A program made the position numbers and the translations under genes. 64,000 bases of DNA from positions 62,001-126,000 of the forward strand of contig NVWK01000006.1 of the NCBI GenBank assembly GCA_002733605.1, given 5' to 3'. Below the pieces are notes generated by a model that did no database searches, was not told the DNA's origin, and saw only the letters and a program-made list of their open reading frames with translations. Positions 18,734-27,694 of the stretch are shown here, piece by piece (position 1 is the first letter of the stretch; each line of letters starts with the position of its first letter). This DNA comes from Robiginitomaculum sp. (GTDB taxonomy: Bacteria; Pseudomonadota; Alphaproteobacteria; Caulobacterales; Maricaulaceae).

Positions 18734-18751
18734 GTGTTAGTGTGCTAGTAC
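18734..18751. promoter_or_regulatory. TrpR-type operator candidate at the his promoter
   Basis: GTGTTAGTGTGCTAGTAC matches the E. coli trp operator GTACTAGTTAACTAGTAC at 13 of 18 positions, including both TAGT/CTAG cores. It lies 22 bp upstream of the TrpR-related gene. Read on the minus strand, TTGCCA (18772-18767) and TACTAG are 17 bp apart, so the site would cover the -10 region of a his promoter. The -10 match is weak. Confidence 0.5.
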
Positions 18752-18762
18752 AGCAAGATTTC

Positions 18763-18777
18763 ACACTTGGCAAGTGT
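18763..18777. repeat. 15-bp perfect inverted repeat in the his/paa intergenic region
   Basis: ACACTTG-G-CAAGTGT is a perfect dyad with a one-base centre. It overlaps the proposed -35 of the minus-strand his promoter and lies upstream of a TATAAT on the plus strand (18793-18798) that could serve paaA. It may bind a further regulator. Confidence 0.35.
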
Positions 18778-18830
18778 AAAAAGCAGAAAATATATAATGA
18801 GTTGCAGGGTATGCAAAACAAACATTAATT

Positions 18831-18846
18831 GACCAACCGGTCGGGT
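18831..18846. promoter_or_regulatory. Candidate PaaR-type operator upstream of paaA
   Basis: GACCAACCGGTCGGGT is an imperfect palindrome centred on ACCGGT, ending 27 bp before the paaA start and just downstream of the TATAAT at 18793. TetR-family PaaR regulators of other proteobacteria use palindromes with ACCGA...TCGGT arms. No paaR gene is in this window, so the link is inference. Confidence 0.4.
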
Positions 18847-18873
18847 AATGATAGGCTGTTCTCAGGAGGGTAT

Positions 18874-19881
18874 ATGTATTCTACGGATTTAAGGACGGAT
18901 GCGGAAAAGCGCCGTGCCCAAAAAGCTGACGCAAAACGGAGTGTTGAAGACGCGGCATTTTTGGATGCGTTTCAGGCCCGTATTGACGCGGGAGACATTA
19001 TCGAAGCCAAGGACATCATGCCCGAAGGCTACCGCAAGACTTTGGTGCGCCAAATCTCTCAACATGCCCATAGTGAGATTGTCGGCATGTTACCCGAAGG
19101 CAATTGGGTGACCCGTGCCCCGACCCTGCGGCGTAAATTGATCTTGCTGGCAAAAATTCAGGACGAGGCCGGTCATGGTCTATATCTCTATAGCGCCGCC
19201 GAAACCCTTGGCCGTTCGCGTGATGACATGGTGGCTGATCTCCTGTCCGGCAAAGCAAAATACTCGACCATATTCACCTACCCGACCCCCACATGGGCCG
19301 ATATGGGCACCATAGGCTGGCTCGTCGATGGGGCGGCAATTACAAATCAAATTCCTTTATGCCGGTGTTCTTTTGGCCCCTATGCCCGCGCCATGGTACG
19401 GGTCTGCAAGGAAGAAAGCTTCCATCAACGCCAAGGCTATGAAATTGTCACAACATTGGCCCAAGGCACGCCGGAACAAAAACAAATGGCGCAAGAAAGT
19501 CTGGACAGAATTTGGTGGCCATCCCTGATGATGTTCGGCCCGCCGGACGGTGCATCTGCGCATTCCTCGCAAAATATGAAATGGAAAATCAAACGCCACT
19601 CCAACGATGAATTACGCCAGCGCTTTATCGATACGACTGTACCGCAAGCCGAATTTCTGGGCTTGAAAATTCCTGACCCCGATCTGAAATGGAACGAGGA
19701 ACGGGGCCGCTATGATTTCGGGGACATTGATTGGTCAGAAATGTGGGCTGTGATTAAGGGCGGGGGTATCTGCGGCAAAGCCCGTATTCGCGCCCGCAAA
19801 GCCGCCCACAAAGAAGGCGAGTGGGTGCGCGCCGCCGCTGCCGCCTACGCCCAAAAACGCAATTCTGAAAAAGCAGCCTAG
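18874..19881 (+). CDS. paaA: 1,2-phenylacetyl-CoA epoxidase, catalytic subunit PaaA
   Basis: Di-iron monooxygenase subunit that epoxidises the ring of phenylacetyl-CoA. The ferritin-like iron ligands are visible in DEAGH (residues 97-101) and EESFH (180-184). Other family markers are [26 protein letters not shown] and FGPPD near residue 230. The start is set at 18874, 9 bases after an AGGAGGG ribosome site; a longer reading frame begins at 18829 but has no such site. It opens the paaABCDE operon. Length is 335 residues. Confidence 0.96.
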   Translation: MYSTDLRTDAEKRRAQKADAKRSVEDAAFLDAFQARIDAGDIIEAKDIMPEGYRKTLVRQISQHAHSEIVGMLPEGNWVTRAPTLRRKLILLAKIQDEAGHGLYLYSAAETLGRSRDDMVADLLSGKAKYSTIFTYPTPTWADMGTIGWLVDGAAITNQIPLCRCSFGPYARAMVRVCKEESFHQRQGYEIVTTLAQGTPEQKQMAQESLDRIWWPSLMMFGPPDGASAHSSQNMKWKIKRHSNDELRQRFIDTTVPQAEFLGLKIPDPDLKWNEERGRYDFGDIDWSEMWAVIKGGGICGKARIRARKAAHKEGEWVRAAAAAYAQKRNSEKAA

Positions 19882-19889
19882 AGGGTCTT

Positions 19890-20177
19890 ATGCAGTCTGA
19901 TAACTGGTTTTTATACGAAGTTTTTATCCGCTCGAAAAATGGCATGGCCCACAAACATGCGGGCAGTGTGCATGCCCAAGACGCGGAAACCGCCATCCTG
20001 TCTGCGCGTGATTTATACACGCGCCGGGGCGAGGCCAGCTCTTTATGGATCATCCGCTCCAAGGATATTATTGCGTCCGATCCAGCCGAGAGCGGTGAGC
20101 TCTACGATCCTGCTGACGATAAAATTTACCGCCATCCCACGTTTTATAGTGTGCCGGACGGCGTGAAAAATATGTGA
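19890..20177 (+). CDS. paaB: 1,2-phenylacetyl-CoA epoxidase subunit PaaB
   Basis: Structural subunit of the epoxidase, 95 residues. WFLYEVFIRSKNGMAHKHAGSVHA and ARDLYTRRGEASSLWIIRS are the recognisable PaaB signatures. It probably bridges PaaAC heterodimers. It starts 8 bases after paaA and its stop overlaps the paaC start. Confidence 0.96.
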   Translation: MQSDNWFLYEVFIRSKNGMAHKHAGSVHAQDAETAILSARDLYTRRGEASSLWIIRSKDIIASDPAESGELYDPADDKIYRHPTFYSVPDGVKNM

Positions 20178-20974
20178 GCGCAGATATGAACAGCTCTCCA
20201 AACTTTATTGGCGCCATGATCCCTGCCAAGCCCGAGACGAATTTCGTGTTACGGTGTGCGGATAACGCCATGATCCTCGGTCAGCGCCTCTCCGAAATGT
20301 GCGGGCATGCGCCGGAATTGGAACTGGATTTGGCCCTGACCAATATCTCTCTTGATCTTATTGGGCAGGCGGGCTTGCTCTATGACCATGTTCAAACATT
20401 GGAAAAACTGGCCCCCAATGCGGACGTGCTGGCGCTCACCCGTGACCAAAACGCATATTTGAATTGCTTGCTCGTTGCCCAGCCCAATGTAGATTTCGCC
20501 CATATTGTGCTGCGGCAATATCTGTTTTCCACATTCCAGAAACGCCAGTATGAAGCCCTGCTAAGCTCTTCTGACGAGACCCTCGCAGCCATCGCGGAAA
20601 AATCCCTGAAAGAAATTGCCTACCATATCCGCTTTGCCAAAGACTGGGTCTTGCGCCTTGGTGACGGTACAGAAGATAGCCATGAACGCATGGCCGATGC
20701 GCTCGACTGTCTGTGGCGTTATAGCGGTGAATTGTTTGAAAAAGACAGTGTTTTGGCTGCTGCGATTGACGCCGGTCTGCTGACTGATTTCACAGATAAA
20801 TATGAGGCATGGCAGATTGAAGTCGTGGCGCTTTTAGCCGAAGCCACCCTAACCCCGCCAGATGATACACACATGTTAAAGGGCGGGTATCAAGGCCATC
20901 AGGAAGATCATTTGGGGCATATTTTGACAGACATGCAATATATGCAGCTTAAATATCCGAGCCTACAATGGTAA
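20174..20974 (+). CDS. paaC: 1,2-phenylacetyl-CoA epoxidase subunit PaaC
   Basis: Ferritin-like partner of PaaA that stabilises the active subunit and has degenerate iron sites. Markers are GQRLSEMCGHAPELE, DIGQ-like DLIGQAGLLYDHV, and a conserved EIAYHIRFAKDWVLRLGDGTEDSH. It begins with GTG at 20174, overlapping the paaB stop by 4 bases. Length is 266 residues, close to the family norm of about 250. Confidence 0.95.
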   Translation: MSADMNSSPNFIGAMIPAKPETNFVLRCADNAMILGQRLSEMCGHAPELELDLALTNISLDLIGQAGLLYDHVQTLEKLAPNADVLALTRDQNAYLNCLLVAQPNVDFAHIVLRQYLFSTFQKRQYEALLSSSDETLAAIAEKSLKEIAYHIRFAKDWVLRLGDGTEDSHERMADALDCLWRYSGELFEKDSVLAAAIDAGLLTDFTDKYEAWQIEVVALLAEATLTPPDDTHMLKGGYQGHQEDHLGHILTDMQYMQLKYPSLQW

Positions 20975-21489
20975 CTCCCGACGAAGTCTTTAACAAAAAT
21001 GATGCAGTCTCTAACAGCGATGAAATGCGGGCCGTTTTGTTCGAATTACTGTCACAGGTTGAAGACCCGGAAATCCCCGTGGTCAATATTGTCGAGCTGG
21101 GAATTGTCCGCGACATTATTGTGGGCAGCCCCGTACAGATCATTTTGACACCAACCTATGTAGGCTGTCCGGCCACCCATATGATCACCCAAATGGTCAG
21201 GGATAAACTTGACGCGAGCGGGTTTGGCGAAGCCGAGATTAAAAACCAACTTTCCCCTGCATGGACAACCGACTGGATTACCACCGAGGCAAAAGCAAAA
21301 CTGAAAGCTTACGGTATCGATCCCCCCGCCCATTCACACACTTTGAGTGAGCTCAAAGCCATTGCGACATGCCCGCGCTGTGGCTCGACCAACAGCAAGC
21401 TGGTCAGCGAATTTGGCTCAACCCCGTGCAAAGCCTTTTACACATGCAAGGATTGTCTCGAACCTTTTGATAAGTTCAAGTGCCATTAA
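20968..21489 (+). CDS. paaD: PaaD, MIP18/SufT-type assembly factor of the epoxidase
   Basis: Small protein of 173 residues with a DUF59 (MIP18) domain: VEDPEIPVVNIVELGIVRDI and LTPTYVGCPATHMI. A C-terminal zinc-binding part has CPRCGST and CKDCLEPFDKFKCH. In the paa pathway PaaD helps iron or iron-sulfur assembly of the epoxidase rather than forming part of the core complex. It overlaps paaC by 7 bases. Confidence 0.95.
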   Translation: MVTPDEVFNKNDAVSNSDEMRAVLFELLSQVEDPEIPVVNIVELGIVRDIIVGSPVQIILTPTYVGCPATHMITQMVRDKLDASGFGEAEIKNQLSPAWTTDWITTEAKAKLKAYGIDPPAHSHTLSELKAIATCPRCGSTNSKLVSEFGSTPCKAFYTCKDCLEPFDKFKCH

Positions 21490-21510
21490 AAGCAGAAGAA
21501 AGCCGATTTT

Positions 21511-22575
21511 ATGAGCCATTTTCATTCCGTTCGGGTCCGCGAGGTTTGCAAAGAAACACCGGATTGCGTCAGCATCGCATTTGATATTCCCGCTGCGCTC
21601 AAAGACAGCTTTACCTATGCGCCGGGACAGCATGTTATTATGCGCAAAGCTCTGGACGGTGAAGATATCCGCCGCACCTATTCATTTTGCTCGGCTCCCT
21701 CGGGCGGTGATTTCCGCATTGCCGTGCGCAAGGTTGAAGGCGGTGCATTTTCAACTTTCGCCAACGAGACGCTAAAAGCCGGCGATATGTTAGAGCTGTC
21801 CGAGCCGCTAGGCGAATTTACGCTTAGCATTGATCCAAAACGGGCCAAGCATCATGTCGGCTTTGCGGTTGGTTCCGGGATCACCCCCATTATTGCCATG
21901 ATCCGCGAAGTACTTGCATGCGAACCGCAGAGTTATTTCCATCTCTATTATGGCAACCGCGATGCCGAGCACACAATCTTTGCGGAAGATTTAGCCGAAC
22001 TTAAAAACTGCTATATGGATCGGTTCTCTTACCAGTTTTTCTTGACCCGGCAGGCCGTAGACATTGCATTTTTCAATGGCCGGATCACTGGTGAAAAAGC
22101 CGCACAACTCCATGCCAGCACATTCGCGCATTTGGATGTCGCGGGATATTATCTGTGTGGCCCCATGAGTATGATTGCCGATGTGCGCCAAAATTTGAGA
22201 GACGCGGGTGAGCCCGCAGACAAAATTCACAGCGAGCTGTTTTATGCCGATGACGGGGACGCCTCTGCGCGGAAGTCCAAACCCGAAGCGATTGCCAAAA
22301 GCAAGATCAAAGTTATCTCTGATGGCCGCGAAATCGAAGTCGATTACCGCGACGAACACGGCTCCGTTCTCGATGCAGTTCTCAAAGCGGGTATCGACGT
22401 ATCCTTTGCCTGTAAGGGCGGTGTGTGCGCCACATGCCGCGCAAAAGTGATCGACGGGCAAGTGGATATGGGCCTGAATTACGGGTTGGAACCGGACGAG
22501 ATTGCAGACGGATTTGTCCTGACATGCCAATCCGTACCAACCACAAAATCCGTCACCATCAGCTTTGATGAATAG
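21511..22575 (+). CDS. paaE: Phenylacetyl-CoA epoxidase reductase PaaE
   Basis: Flavin/iron-sulfur reductase that feeds NADPH electrons to PaaABC. The 354 residues comprise an FAD domain (RRTYSFCSAPS, the RxYS motif), an NADP domain (AVGSGITPIIAMIREVL, YYLCGPMSMI) and a C-terminal plant-type [2Fe-2S] ferredoxin with CKGGVCATC and a later cysteine in LTCQS. It ends the operon and meets the next gene tail to tail with only 3 bases between. Confidence 0.96.
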   Translation: MSHFHSVRVREVCKETPDCVSIAFDIPAALKDSFTYAPGQHVIMRKALDGEDIRRTYSFCSAPSGGDFRIAVRKVEGGAFSTFANETLKAGDMLELSEPLGEFTLSIDPKRAKHHVGFAVGSGITPIIAMIREVLACEPQSYFHLYYGNRDAEHTIFAEDLAELKNCYMDRFSYQFFLTRQAVDIAFFNGRITGEKAAQLHASTFAHLDVAGYYLCGPMSMIADVRQNLRDAGEPADKIHSELFYADDGDASARKSKPEAIAKSKIKVISDGREIEVDYRDEHGSVLDAVLKAGIDVSFACKGGVCATCRAKVIDGQVDMGLNYGLEPDEIADGFVLTCQSVPTTKSVTISFDE

Positions 22576-22578
22576 GGC

Positions 22579-24660
22579 TTAAGCGTCCGGCTTGAAACGG
22601 CCATTGCTCTCTGCCAACTGCTTGAGAAGTTTTGCCGGTTTCCATGAATATGGATCGTCCTTGGCAAATTCCAAAACACCTTCATAAACCGCCTTGGCCC
22701 CGATTTGATCAGCGTAAAACATTGGCCCGCCGCGGTAAGCAGGGAAGCCGTACCCGTTGACAAACACCATATCGATATCAAGCGCGCGTAACGCAATCCC
22801 TTCTTCCAAAACCTTCGCGCCCTCATTGATCATGGCAAACAAAATACGATTGAGAATTTCCGTATCGCTAAAGGCACGGCGGGAAATGCCTTTGTCTTTG
22901 GCGTTTTCTAAAATCAAATTTTCAACCAGTGGGTCCAGGATCGGCGTGCGCGACCCGCTTGCATATGTATACCATCCCGCCCCGGTCTTCTGGCCGTAAC
23001 GCCCCAGATCATAAAGCTTGTCAGCCAGATCGCTATAGCGTTCCTCCTCGGGCCGCAAAGGGTCTTCACGCCGGCGATTATGCCAGCCAATATCCAGCCC
23101 CGCCAGATCAGAAACCGCAAATGGCCCCATCGCAAGCCCGAACGCTTTCATCACCCGATCAACATCTTGCGGTGTTGCCCCGTCTTCGACCATATAGTCC
23201 GCCTGTTTGCGGTAGGATTTCAAAATCCTGTTGCCGATAAACCCGTCACAAACCCCGGACAGCACACAGATTTTCCCAATGGATTTTCCCGTGCGCATAA
23301 TCGTGTTGATCACTTCGTCTGAGACCGTATCCGTGCGTACAACTTCCAGAAGCTTCATAATGTGGGCCGGACTAAAGAAATGCATACCGATCACATCTGA
23401 GGGGCGATTGGTTTCGCGCGCCAGAATATTGACGTCCAGATACGAAGTATTACTAGCCAGAATACAGCCCGGTTTTGCAATCTTGTCCAGATCGCGAAAA
23501 ATGGATTTCTTGATTTCCATATTTTCTGTGGCCGCCTCGATAATAAGATCAGAACTGTGCGCGTCTTCCATCTCGGAAATCGCGGATAGCCTCTCAAGGC
23601 GACCCTGCATTTGCGCCCCTGTAATCCGGCCTTTAGCAACGCTGGTTGCGTAGGTTTTTGAAATACGTTTCAGACCTGCCTCTTGGGCTTTAGGATCAAT
23701 ATCAAACAGATTGACGTGATAGCCACCATCTAAAAATGACATGGCAATTCCGGCCCCCATCGTGCCAGCGCCTAAAATGGTTACGGTCTCGAGTGTCCGC
23801 ACAGGCGTTTGCTCAAGCCCCGGGATTTTACCAACCTGCCGCTGGGCGAAAAACGTATGGATAAGACCAGCCCGCTGATCGCTGGCCATGCACTCCATAA
23901 ATATCCGGCGCTCTGCCGTCATGCCTTCGCGAAACGGCAATTCTTGTGCAGCCCGGACGGCCTCAAGAGCTTTCATTGGAGAAAGTTGGCCACGGGCCCG
24001 GGCCTCGGTTTTCTTGGCAAGTGCGTCAAACACATCTGTGTCCCAGTGCGGTGGTGTGGCAATATCGCAGAGCGCAACGGGGCAGGCATTCGCTTCCAGC
24101 TTGGCCCGTAAAAACGCCACCGCATTTTTAACCAGCTCGTCCTCGAACACAGCGCCCAAAATCCCAACCTTAAGAGCGTCTGCTGCGCCAAGCGGTTTGC
24201 CAGTCGTAATCATCTGTGCCGCTTTGACGGCCCCGATCAAACGCGGTAGGCGCTGGGTGCCACCCGCGCCGGGGATAAGCCCTAAATTCACCTCGGGCAG
24301 GCCGGTTTTTGCAGCCCTCGACCCGACCCGATACCGGCAACCAAGCGCCACTTCCAAACCACCGCCAAGTGCTGCCCCGTTAATGGCAGACAGGGTTGGC
24401 ACACGGCAGGCCTCTAAAATATCAATCACGTCGGGCAGGGAAGGGCCAAGCGGTGGCTTCCCGAACTCTTTAATGTCGGCCCCGCCAATAAATATCCGCC
24501 CCGCGCCGGTAATGACTACGCCTTGAATGTCTGCGCTTTCGTTCACACTTGTGATCGCTTCAACCAAGCCTTGGCGCACATGTTGCGACAGCGCATTGAC
24601 CGGTGGGTTGTTGATAATGATGACGGCAATGCCGTCCTGAACTTCAAATTCCACACTCAT
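22579..24660 (-). CDS. FadB/FadJ-like enoyl-CoA hydratase / 3-hydroxyacyl-CoA dehydrogenase
   Basis: Bifunctional beta-oxidation enzyme of 693 residues. The N-terminal crotonase domain (1-190) has NGAALGGGLEVALGCRYR and PEVNLGLIPGAGGTQRLPR, including both catalytic Glu regions. The dehydrogenase part begins near residue 290 with the NAD loop ILGAGTMGAGIA and contains HFFSPAHIMKLLEVV with the catalytic His and GFIGNRIL, then two C-terminal 3HCDH domains. Beside paaABCDE it could act in lower phenylacetate breakdown, but general fatty-acid oxidation is just as possible. Confidence 0.92.
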   Translation of the reverse strand: MSVEFEVQDGIAVIIINNPPVNALSQHVRQGLVEAITSVNESADIQGVVITGAGRIFIGGADIKEFGKPPLGPSLPDVIDILEACRVPTLSAINGAALGGGLEVALGCRYRVGSRAAKTGLPEVNLGLIPGAGGTQRLPRLIGAVKAAQMITTGKPLGAADALKVGILGAVFEDELVKNAVAFLRAKLEANACPVALCDIATPPHWDTDVFDALAKKTEARARGQLSPMKALEAVRAAQELPFREGMTAERRIFMECMASDQRAGLIHTFFAQRQVGKIPGLEQTPVRTLETVTILGAGTMGAGIAMSFLDGGYHVNLFDIDPKAQEAGLKRISKTYATSVAKGRITGAQMQGRLERLSAISEMEDAHSSDLIIEAATENMEIKKSIFRDLDKIAKPGCILASNTSYLDVNILARETNRPSDVIGMHFFSPAHIMKLLEVVRTDTVSDEVINTIMRTGKSIGKICVLSGVCDGFIGNRILKSYRKQADYMVEDGATPQDVDRVMKAFGLAMGPFAVSDLAGLDIGWHNRRREDPLRPEEERYSDLADKLYDLGRYGQKTGAGWYTYASGSRTPILDPLVENLILENAKDKGISRRAFSDTEILNRILFAMINEGAKVLEEGIALRALDIDMVFVNGYGFPAYRGGPMFYADQIGAKAVYEGVLEFAKDDPYSWKPAKLLKQLAESNGRFKPDA

Positions 24661-24735
24661 GACGCGTCCTTTTGCTTGGTCGTTTTGATCTGGCTATTAT
24701 TAGAAGTCCGCACGGTCAGTCAATACGTGAAAGTA

Positions 24736-24769
24736 CAATAGAAATCAAAAATTTCGAATTTTTCTATTG
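24736..24769. repeat. AT-rich nested inverted repeat between fadB-like gene and gcdH
   Basis: CAATAG and CTATTG form outer arms, and AAAAATT-TCG-AATTTTT an inner hairpin, with a five-base bulge on the left side. It lies in the 191-bp divergent region and may be an operator or a transcript hairpin near the gcdH promoter. No regulator gene is adjacent. Confidence 0.4.
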
Positions 24770-24851
24770 CAGGTATTTGGCCATAGGATATTGTTGCCCT
24801 AACATACCCGAATATACCCCCAACATTATGTGGAAATCAAAAGGATACATC

Positions 24852-26027
24852 ATGAGCTACGCACCTTTTAACTGGGAAGACCCGCTGAATTTAACGGACA
24901 GCCTGTCGGAAGACGAGCGGATTATCATGGAAAGTGCGCGCGCCTATTGTCAGGATAAATTGATGCCGCGGGTGCTTATGGCCAACCGCAACGAAGTATT
25001 TGACCGCGACATTATGAACGAGATGGGCGCGCAGGGCCTGCTCGGCGCGACCATTGACGGCTATGGCTGTGCCGGCGTCAATTATGTTAGCTATGGTCTG
25101 GTGGCCCGCGAGGTCGAACGGGTCGATAGTGGCTACCGGTCTGCCATGTCTGTGCAGTCCTCTCTGGTCATGCACCCCATCCACGAGTTTGCCACGGAAG
25201 AGATCAAACAAAGACTTCTGCCCAAACTGGCCAGCGGCGAATATATCGGCTGTTTCGGCCTGACCGAACCGGACGCCGGTTCCGATCCGGGCGGCATGAA
25301 AACCCGCGCCAAAGCGGTCGACGGTGGCTATGTGCTTAACGGCGCAAAAATGTGGATCACCAATTCCCCTGTCGCAGATGTATTCGTTGTCTGGGCCAAG
25401 GACGACGCAGGCGACATTCGCGGCTTCGTGCTTGAAAAAGGCATGAAGGGTTTGTCGGCCCCTAAAATCGAAGGCAAGTTTTCCTTGCGCGCCTCTGTAA
25501 CCGGCGAGATTGTCATGGAAGATGTATTCGTCCCCGAAGGCAATAAATTCCCGGATGTAAAAGGTCTGAAAGGCCCGTTCTCGTGTTTGAACAAAGCCCG
25601 CTACGGCATTGCATGGGGCAGTATGGGCGCCGCAGAGTTCTGTTGGCACGCCGCCCGTCAATACACGCTCGACCGTCATCAATTCGGGCGCCCGCTGGCC
25701 GCAACGCAATTGATACAAAAGAAACTCGCCGATATGCAAACCGAAATTACTCTGGGCCTGCATATTGCCCTACAGGCGGGCCGGTTAATGGACGCAGGCC
25801 AGCTCGGCATTGAAGCGATTTCCCTGATCAAGCGCAACAATTGCGGCAAGGCTCTCGACATTGCCCGTTCTGCCCGCGACATGCACGGCGGCAATGGCAT
25901 ATCCGATGAATTCCACGTTATTCGCCACGTCATGAACCTCGAAGCGGTCAACACTTATGAAGGCACCCATGATGTTCATGCCCTTATATTGGGCCGTGCG
26001 ATCACGGGGTTGCAGGCTTTTTCATAG
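24852..26027 (+). CDS. gcdH: Glutaryl-CoA dehydrogenase
   Basis: FAD acyl-CoA dehydrogenase that oxidises and decarboxylates glutaryl-CoA to crotonyl-CoA in lysine and tryptophan degradation. The 391 residues carry [16 protein letters not shown], the FAD region WITNSP, the substrate-binding arginine in [16 protein letters not shown] that is typical of this subfamily, and the catalytic Glu in [20 protein letters not shown]. The start follows AAAAGGA. The TDO/KynU-like pair elsewhere in the window fits the same catabolic theme. Confidence 0.92.
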   Translation: MSYAPFNWEDPLNLTDSLSEDERIIMESARAYCQDKLMPRVLMANRNEVFDRDIMNEMGAQGLLGATIDGYGCAGVNYVSYGLVAREVERVDSGYRSAMSVQSSLVMHPIHEFATEEIKQRLLPKLASGEYIGCFGLTEPDAGSDPGGMKTRAKAVDGGYVLNGAKMWITNSPVADVFVVWAKDDAGDIRGFVLEKGMKGLSAPKIEGKFSLRASVTGEIVMEDVFVPEGNKFPDVKGLKGPFSCLNKARYGIAWGSMGAAEFCWHAARQYTLDRHQFGRPLAATQLIQKKLADMQTEITLGLHIALQAGRLMDAGQLGIEAISLIKRNNCGKALDIARSARDMHGGNGISDEFHVIRHVMNLEAVNTYEGTHDVHALILGRAITGLQAFS

Positions 26028-26082
26028 ATTTACAGCCCTATTTCTCCTTGCCCAACCGGAGTTGTTTGAGTAGCAATATGCC

Positions 26083-26979
26083 ATGACAAAAAAACGCACC
26101 TCCGCCTCCAAGGCCAAAACTAAGGCCCCGACGAAGCCCAAGGCCAAGCCTAAAACCAAAGCTAGGGCCAAGTCCAAAGCTAAGAGCAAACCCTTGTGTC
26201 TGATTACCGGCGCGTCTGCGGGTATTGGGGCGGCTTTGGCTTGGGAATTTGCGCGTGCAGGCTGGGATTTAGCCCTGACCGCACGGCGCGAAGAGCCAAT
26301 GCTGGAATTGGCAAAGGAACTGAAAGACGAATTTGGCACAAAAAGTCACATCTTGCCTGCGGATCTCTCCAAGCCCGGGGCATGTACAGATATCCTTGCA
26401 CGGCTGGATAAAAAAGGCGCGCGGGTTGATGGACTTGTCAACAATGCTGGCCACGGACTTACTGGACAGTTTTTAGACAATGAATGGCAAGCCCACAAAG
26501 ATTTCCTCACCCTGATGCTCGAAGCTCCAACAGAGATGACCCATATGGTGTTGGCGGGCATGCAAAGACGCAAATTTGGCCGCATCATAAATGTCGCAAG
26601 TCTTGCCGGACATCTTCCGGGGTCTCGCGGGCATACACTGTACGGCGCAGTGAAATCCTATCTGATCAAGTTTTCGCAATCTCTAAACCTCGAAATGCAG
26701 GGTAAGGGCGTCAAAGTTTCTGCCCTGTGCCCCGGATTTACCTACAGCGAATTTCACGACGTCAATGGCACGCGCGGTGCCATGAAGAAATTACCGGACT
26801 GGATGTGGATGAGCGCCGAAGAGGTCGCCGAAAGCGGGTTCGTGGCGCTGGAACGCAATAAAGCCGTGCATGTGCCCGGACGGGCCAACAAACTCATCGC
26901 CGCCGCGGCAGGGGCTTTACCGGATCAGACGGCCTTGGCCTTGATGCGCAGGAACTCCGACAAGTTTAGGACGGACTAG
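26083..26979 (+). CDS. Short-chain dehydrogenase with a Lys/Ala-rich N-terminal tail
   Basis: NAD(P)-dependent oxidoreductase of the SDR superfamily, 298 residues. After a roughly 40-residue basic tail of KAK/KTK repeats come the cofactor loop TGASAGIGAALA, the VNNAGHGLTG motif and the catalytic Tyr/Lys in YGAVKSYLIKFS. The segment LCPGFTYSEFHD is conserved in SDRs related to YqjQ/DltE. The substrate is unknown. The tail resembles histone H1 or HU-like tails and is unusual for an SDR. pyrF follows after 4 bases. Confidence 0.88.
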   Translation: MTKKRTSASKAKTKAPTKPKAKPKTKARAKSKAKSKPLCLITGASAGIGAALAWEFARAGWDLALTARREEPMLELAKELKDEFGTKSHILPADLSKPGACTDILARLDKKGARVDGLVNNAGHGLTGQFLDNEWQAHKDFLTLMLEAPTEMTHMVLAGMQRRKFGRIINVASLAGHLPGSRGHTLYGAVKSYLIKFSQSLNLEMQGKGVKVSALCPGFTYSEFHDVNGTRGAMKKLPDWMWMSAEEVAESGFVALERNKAVHVPGRANKLIAAAAGALPDQTALALMRRNSDKFRTD

Positions 26980-26983
26980 GCGT

Positions 26984-27670
26984 ATGAAAGCGGACCCACG
27001 CCTTTATGTCGCCCTCGATCTCCCGACAATTGCAGATGCACGCGCCCTCGTGGCCCGGCTTGGCGATGCGGTTATATCCTACAAAATCGGCTTGCAACTT
27101 CTGCCCTTGGGCGGCACGGAATTTGGCAAAGAACTGATTGCGCAAGGCAAGAATGTGTTTTTTGATTTCAAACTGCACGATATTGGCGCAACGGTTGAAA
27201 AAGCGACACGCAGTATCGCGCCTTTAGGAGCCGATTTACTTACGGTTCACGGCACGCCCGATGTGATGGCCTCGGCTGTAAAAGGACGGGGAAGCTCAAA
27301 ACTAAAGATTATGGCCGTGACCGTGCTGACCTCGCTGGATGATGCGGCCCTTGTCGAAATGGGCTATTTTATGAACGCCGAAGAATTGGTGCTGCATCGG
27401 GTGCGCCAAGCGGTGAAGGCGGGTGTAGACGGCGTGATTTCCTCTCCGCTCGAAGCCGAAAAAATCAGGGCCATGGTGCCAAGAAATTTCCTGATCATCA
27501 CACCGGGCGTACGCATGCCGGGCGGCGATAAAGGGGATCAAAAACGCATTGCCACGCCGGGCGCGGCCCTCGCCAGCGGCGCTTCGCACATTGTGGTTGG
27601 CCGCCCGATCTCGCAGGCAAATGACCCGAAAGCGGCCGCTCAAGCTATTTTAAAAAATATGCGCGCCTAA
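26984..27670 (+). CDS. pyrF: Orotidine 5'-phosphate decarboxylase
   Basis: Final step of UMP synthesis. The 228-residue barrel has the start LYVALDLPTIADA, the catalytic charged network in FFDFKLHDIGATVEKA (Asp-Lys-x-x-Asp), LTVHG and VVGRPIS near the end. The preceding SDR gene is probably cotranscribed. Confidence 0.97.
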   Translation: MKADPRLYVALDLPTIADARALVARLGDAVISYKIGLQLLPLGGTEFGKELIAQGKNVFFDFKLHDIGATVEKATRSIAPLGADLLTVHGTPDVMASAVKGRGSSKLKIMAVTVLTSLDDAALVEMGYFMNAEELVLHRVRQAVKAGVDGVISSPLEAEKIRAMVPRNFLIITPGVRMPGGDKGDQKRIATPGAALASGASHIVVGRPISQANDPKAAAQAILKNMRA

Positions 27671-27682
27671 ACGGATTAGGCG
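27664..27682. terminator. Hairpin at the convergent end of pyrF
   Basis: CGCCTAA-acgga-TTAGGCG is a perfect 7-bp stem that includes the pyrF stop. On the minus strand it is followed by CGCATATTTTTT, so it could terminate the opposing secreted-protein transcript. On the plus strand there is no T-run. Confidence 0.35.
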
Positions 27683-27694
27683 TCTACGCCCGTA

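Noticed and set aside
22579-24660. Assignment of the FadB-like gene as paaH/paaG
   Set aside because: It is convergent with the paa operon and has general FadB/FadJ architecture; nothing in the sequence singles out phenylacetate intermediates.
24891-25763. 290-codon minus-strand frame inside gcdH
   Set aside because: Antisense to the acyl-CoA dehydrogenase with its intact FAD and catalytic motifs; no domain seen.
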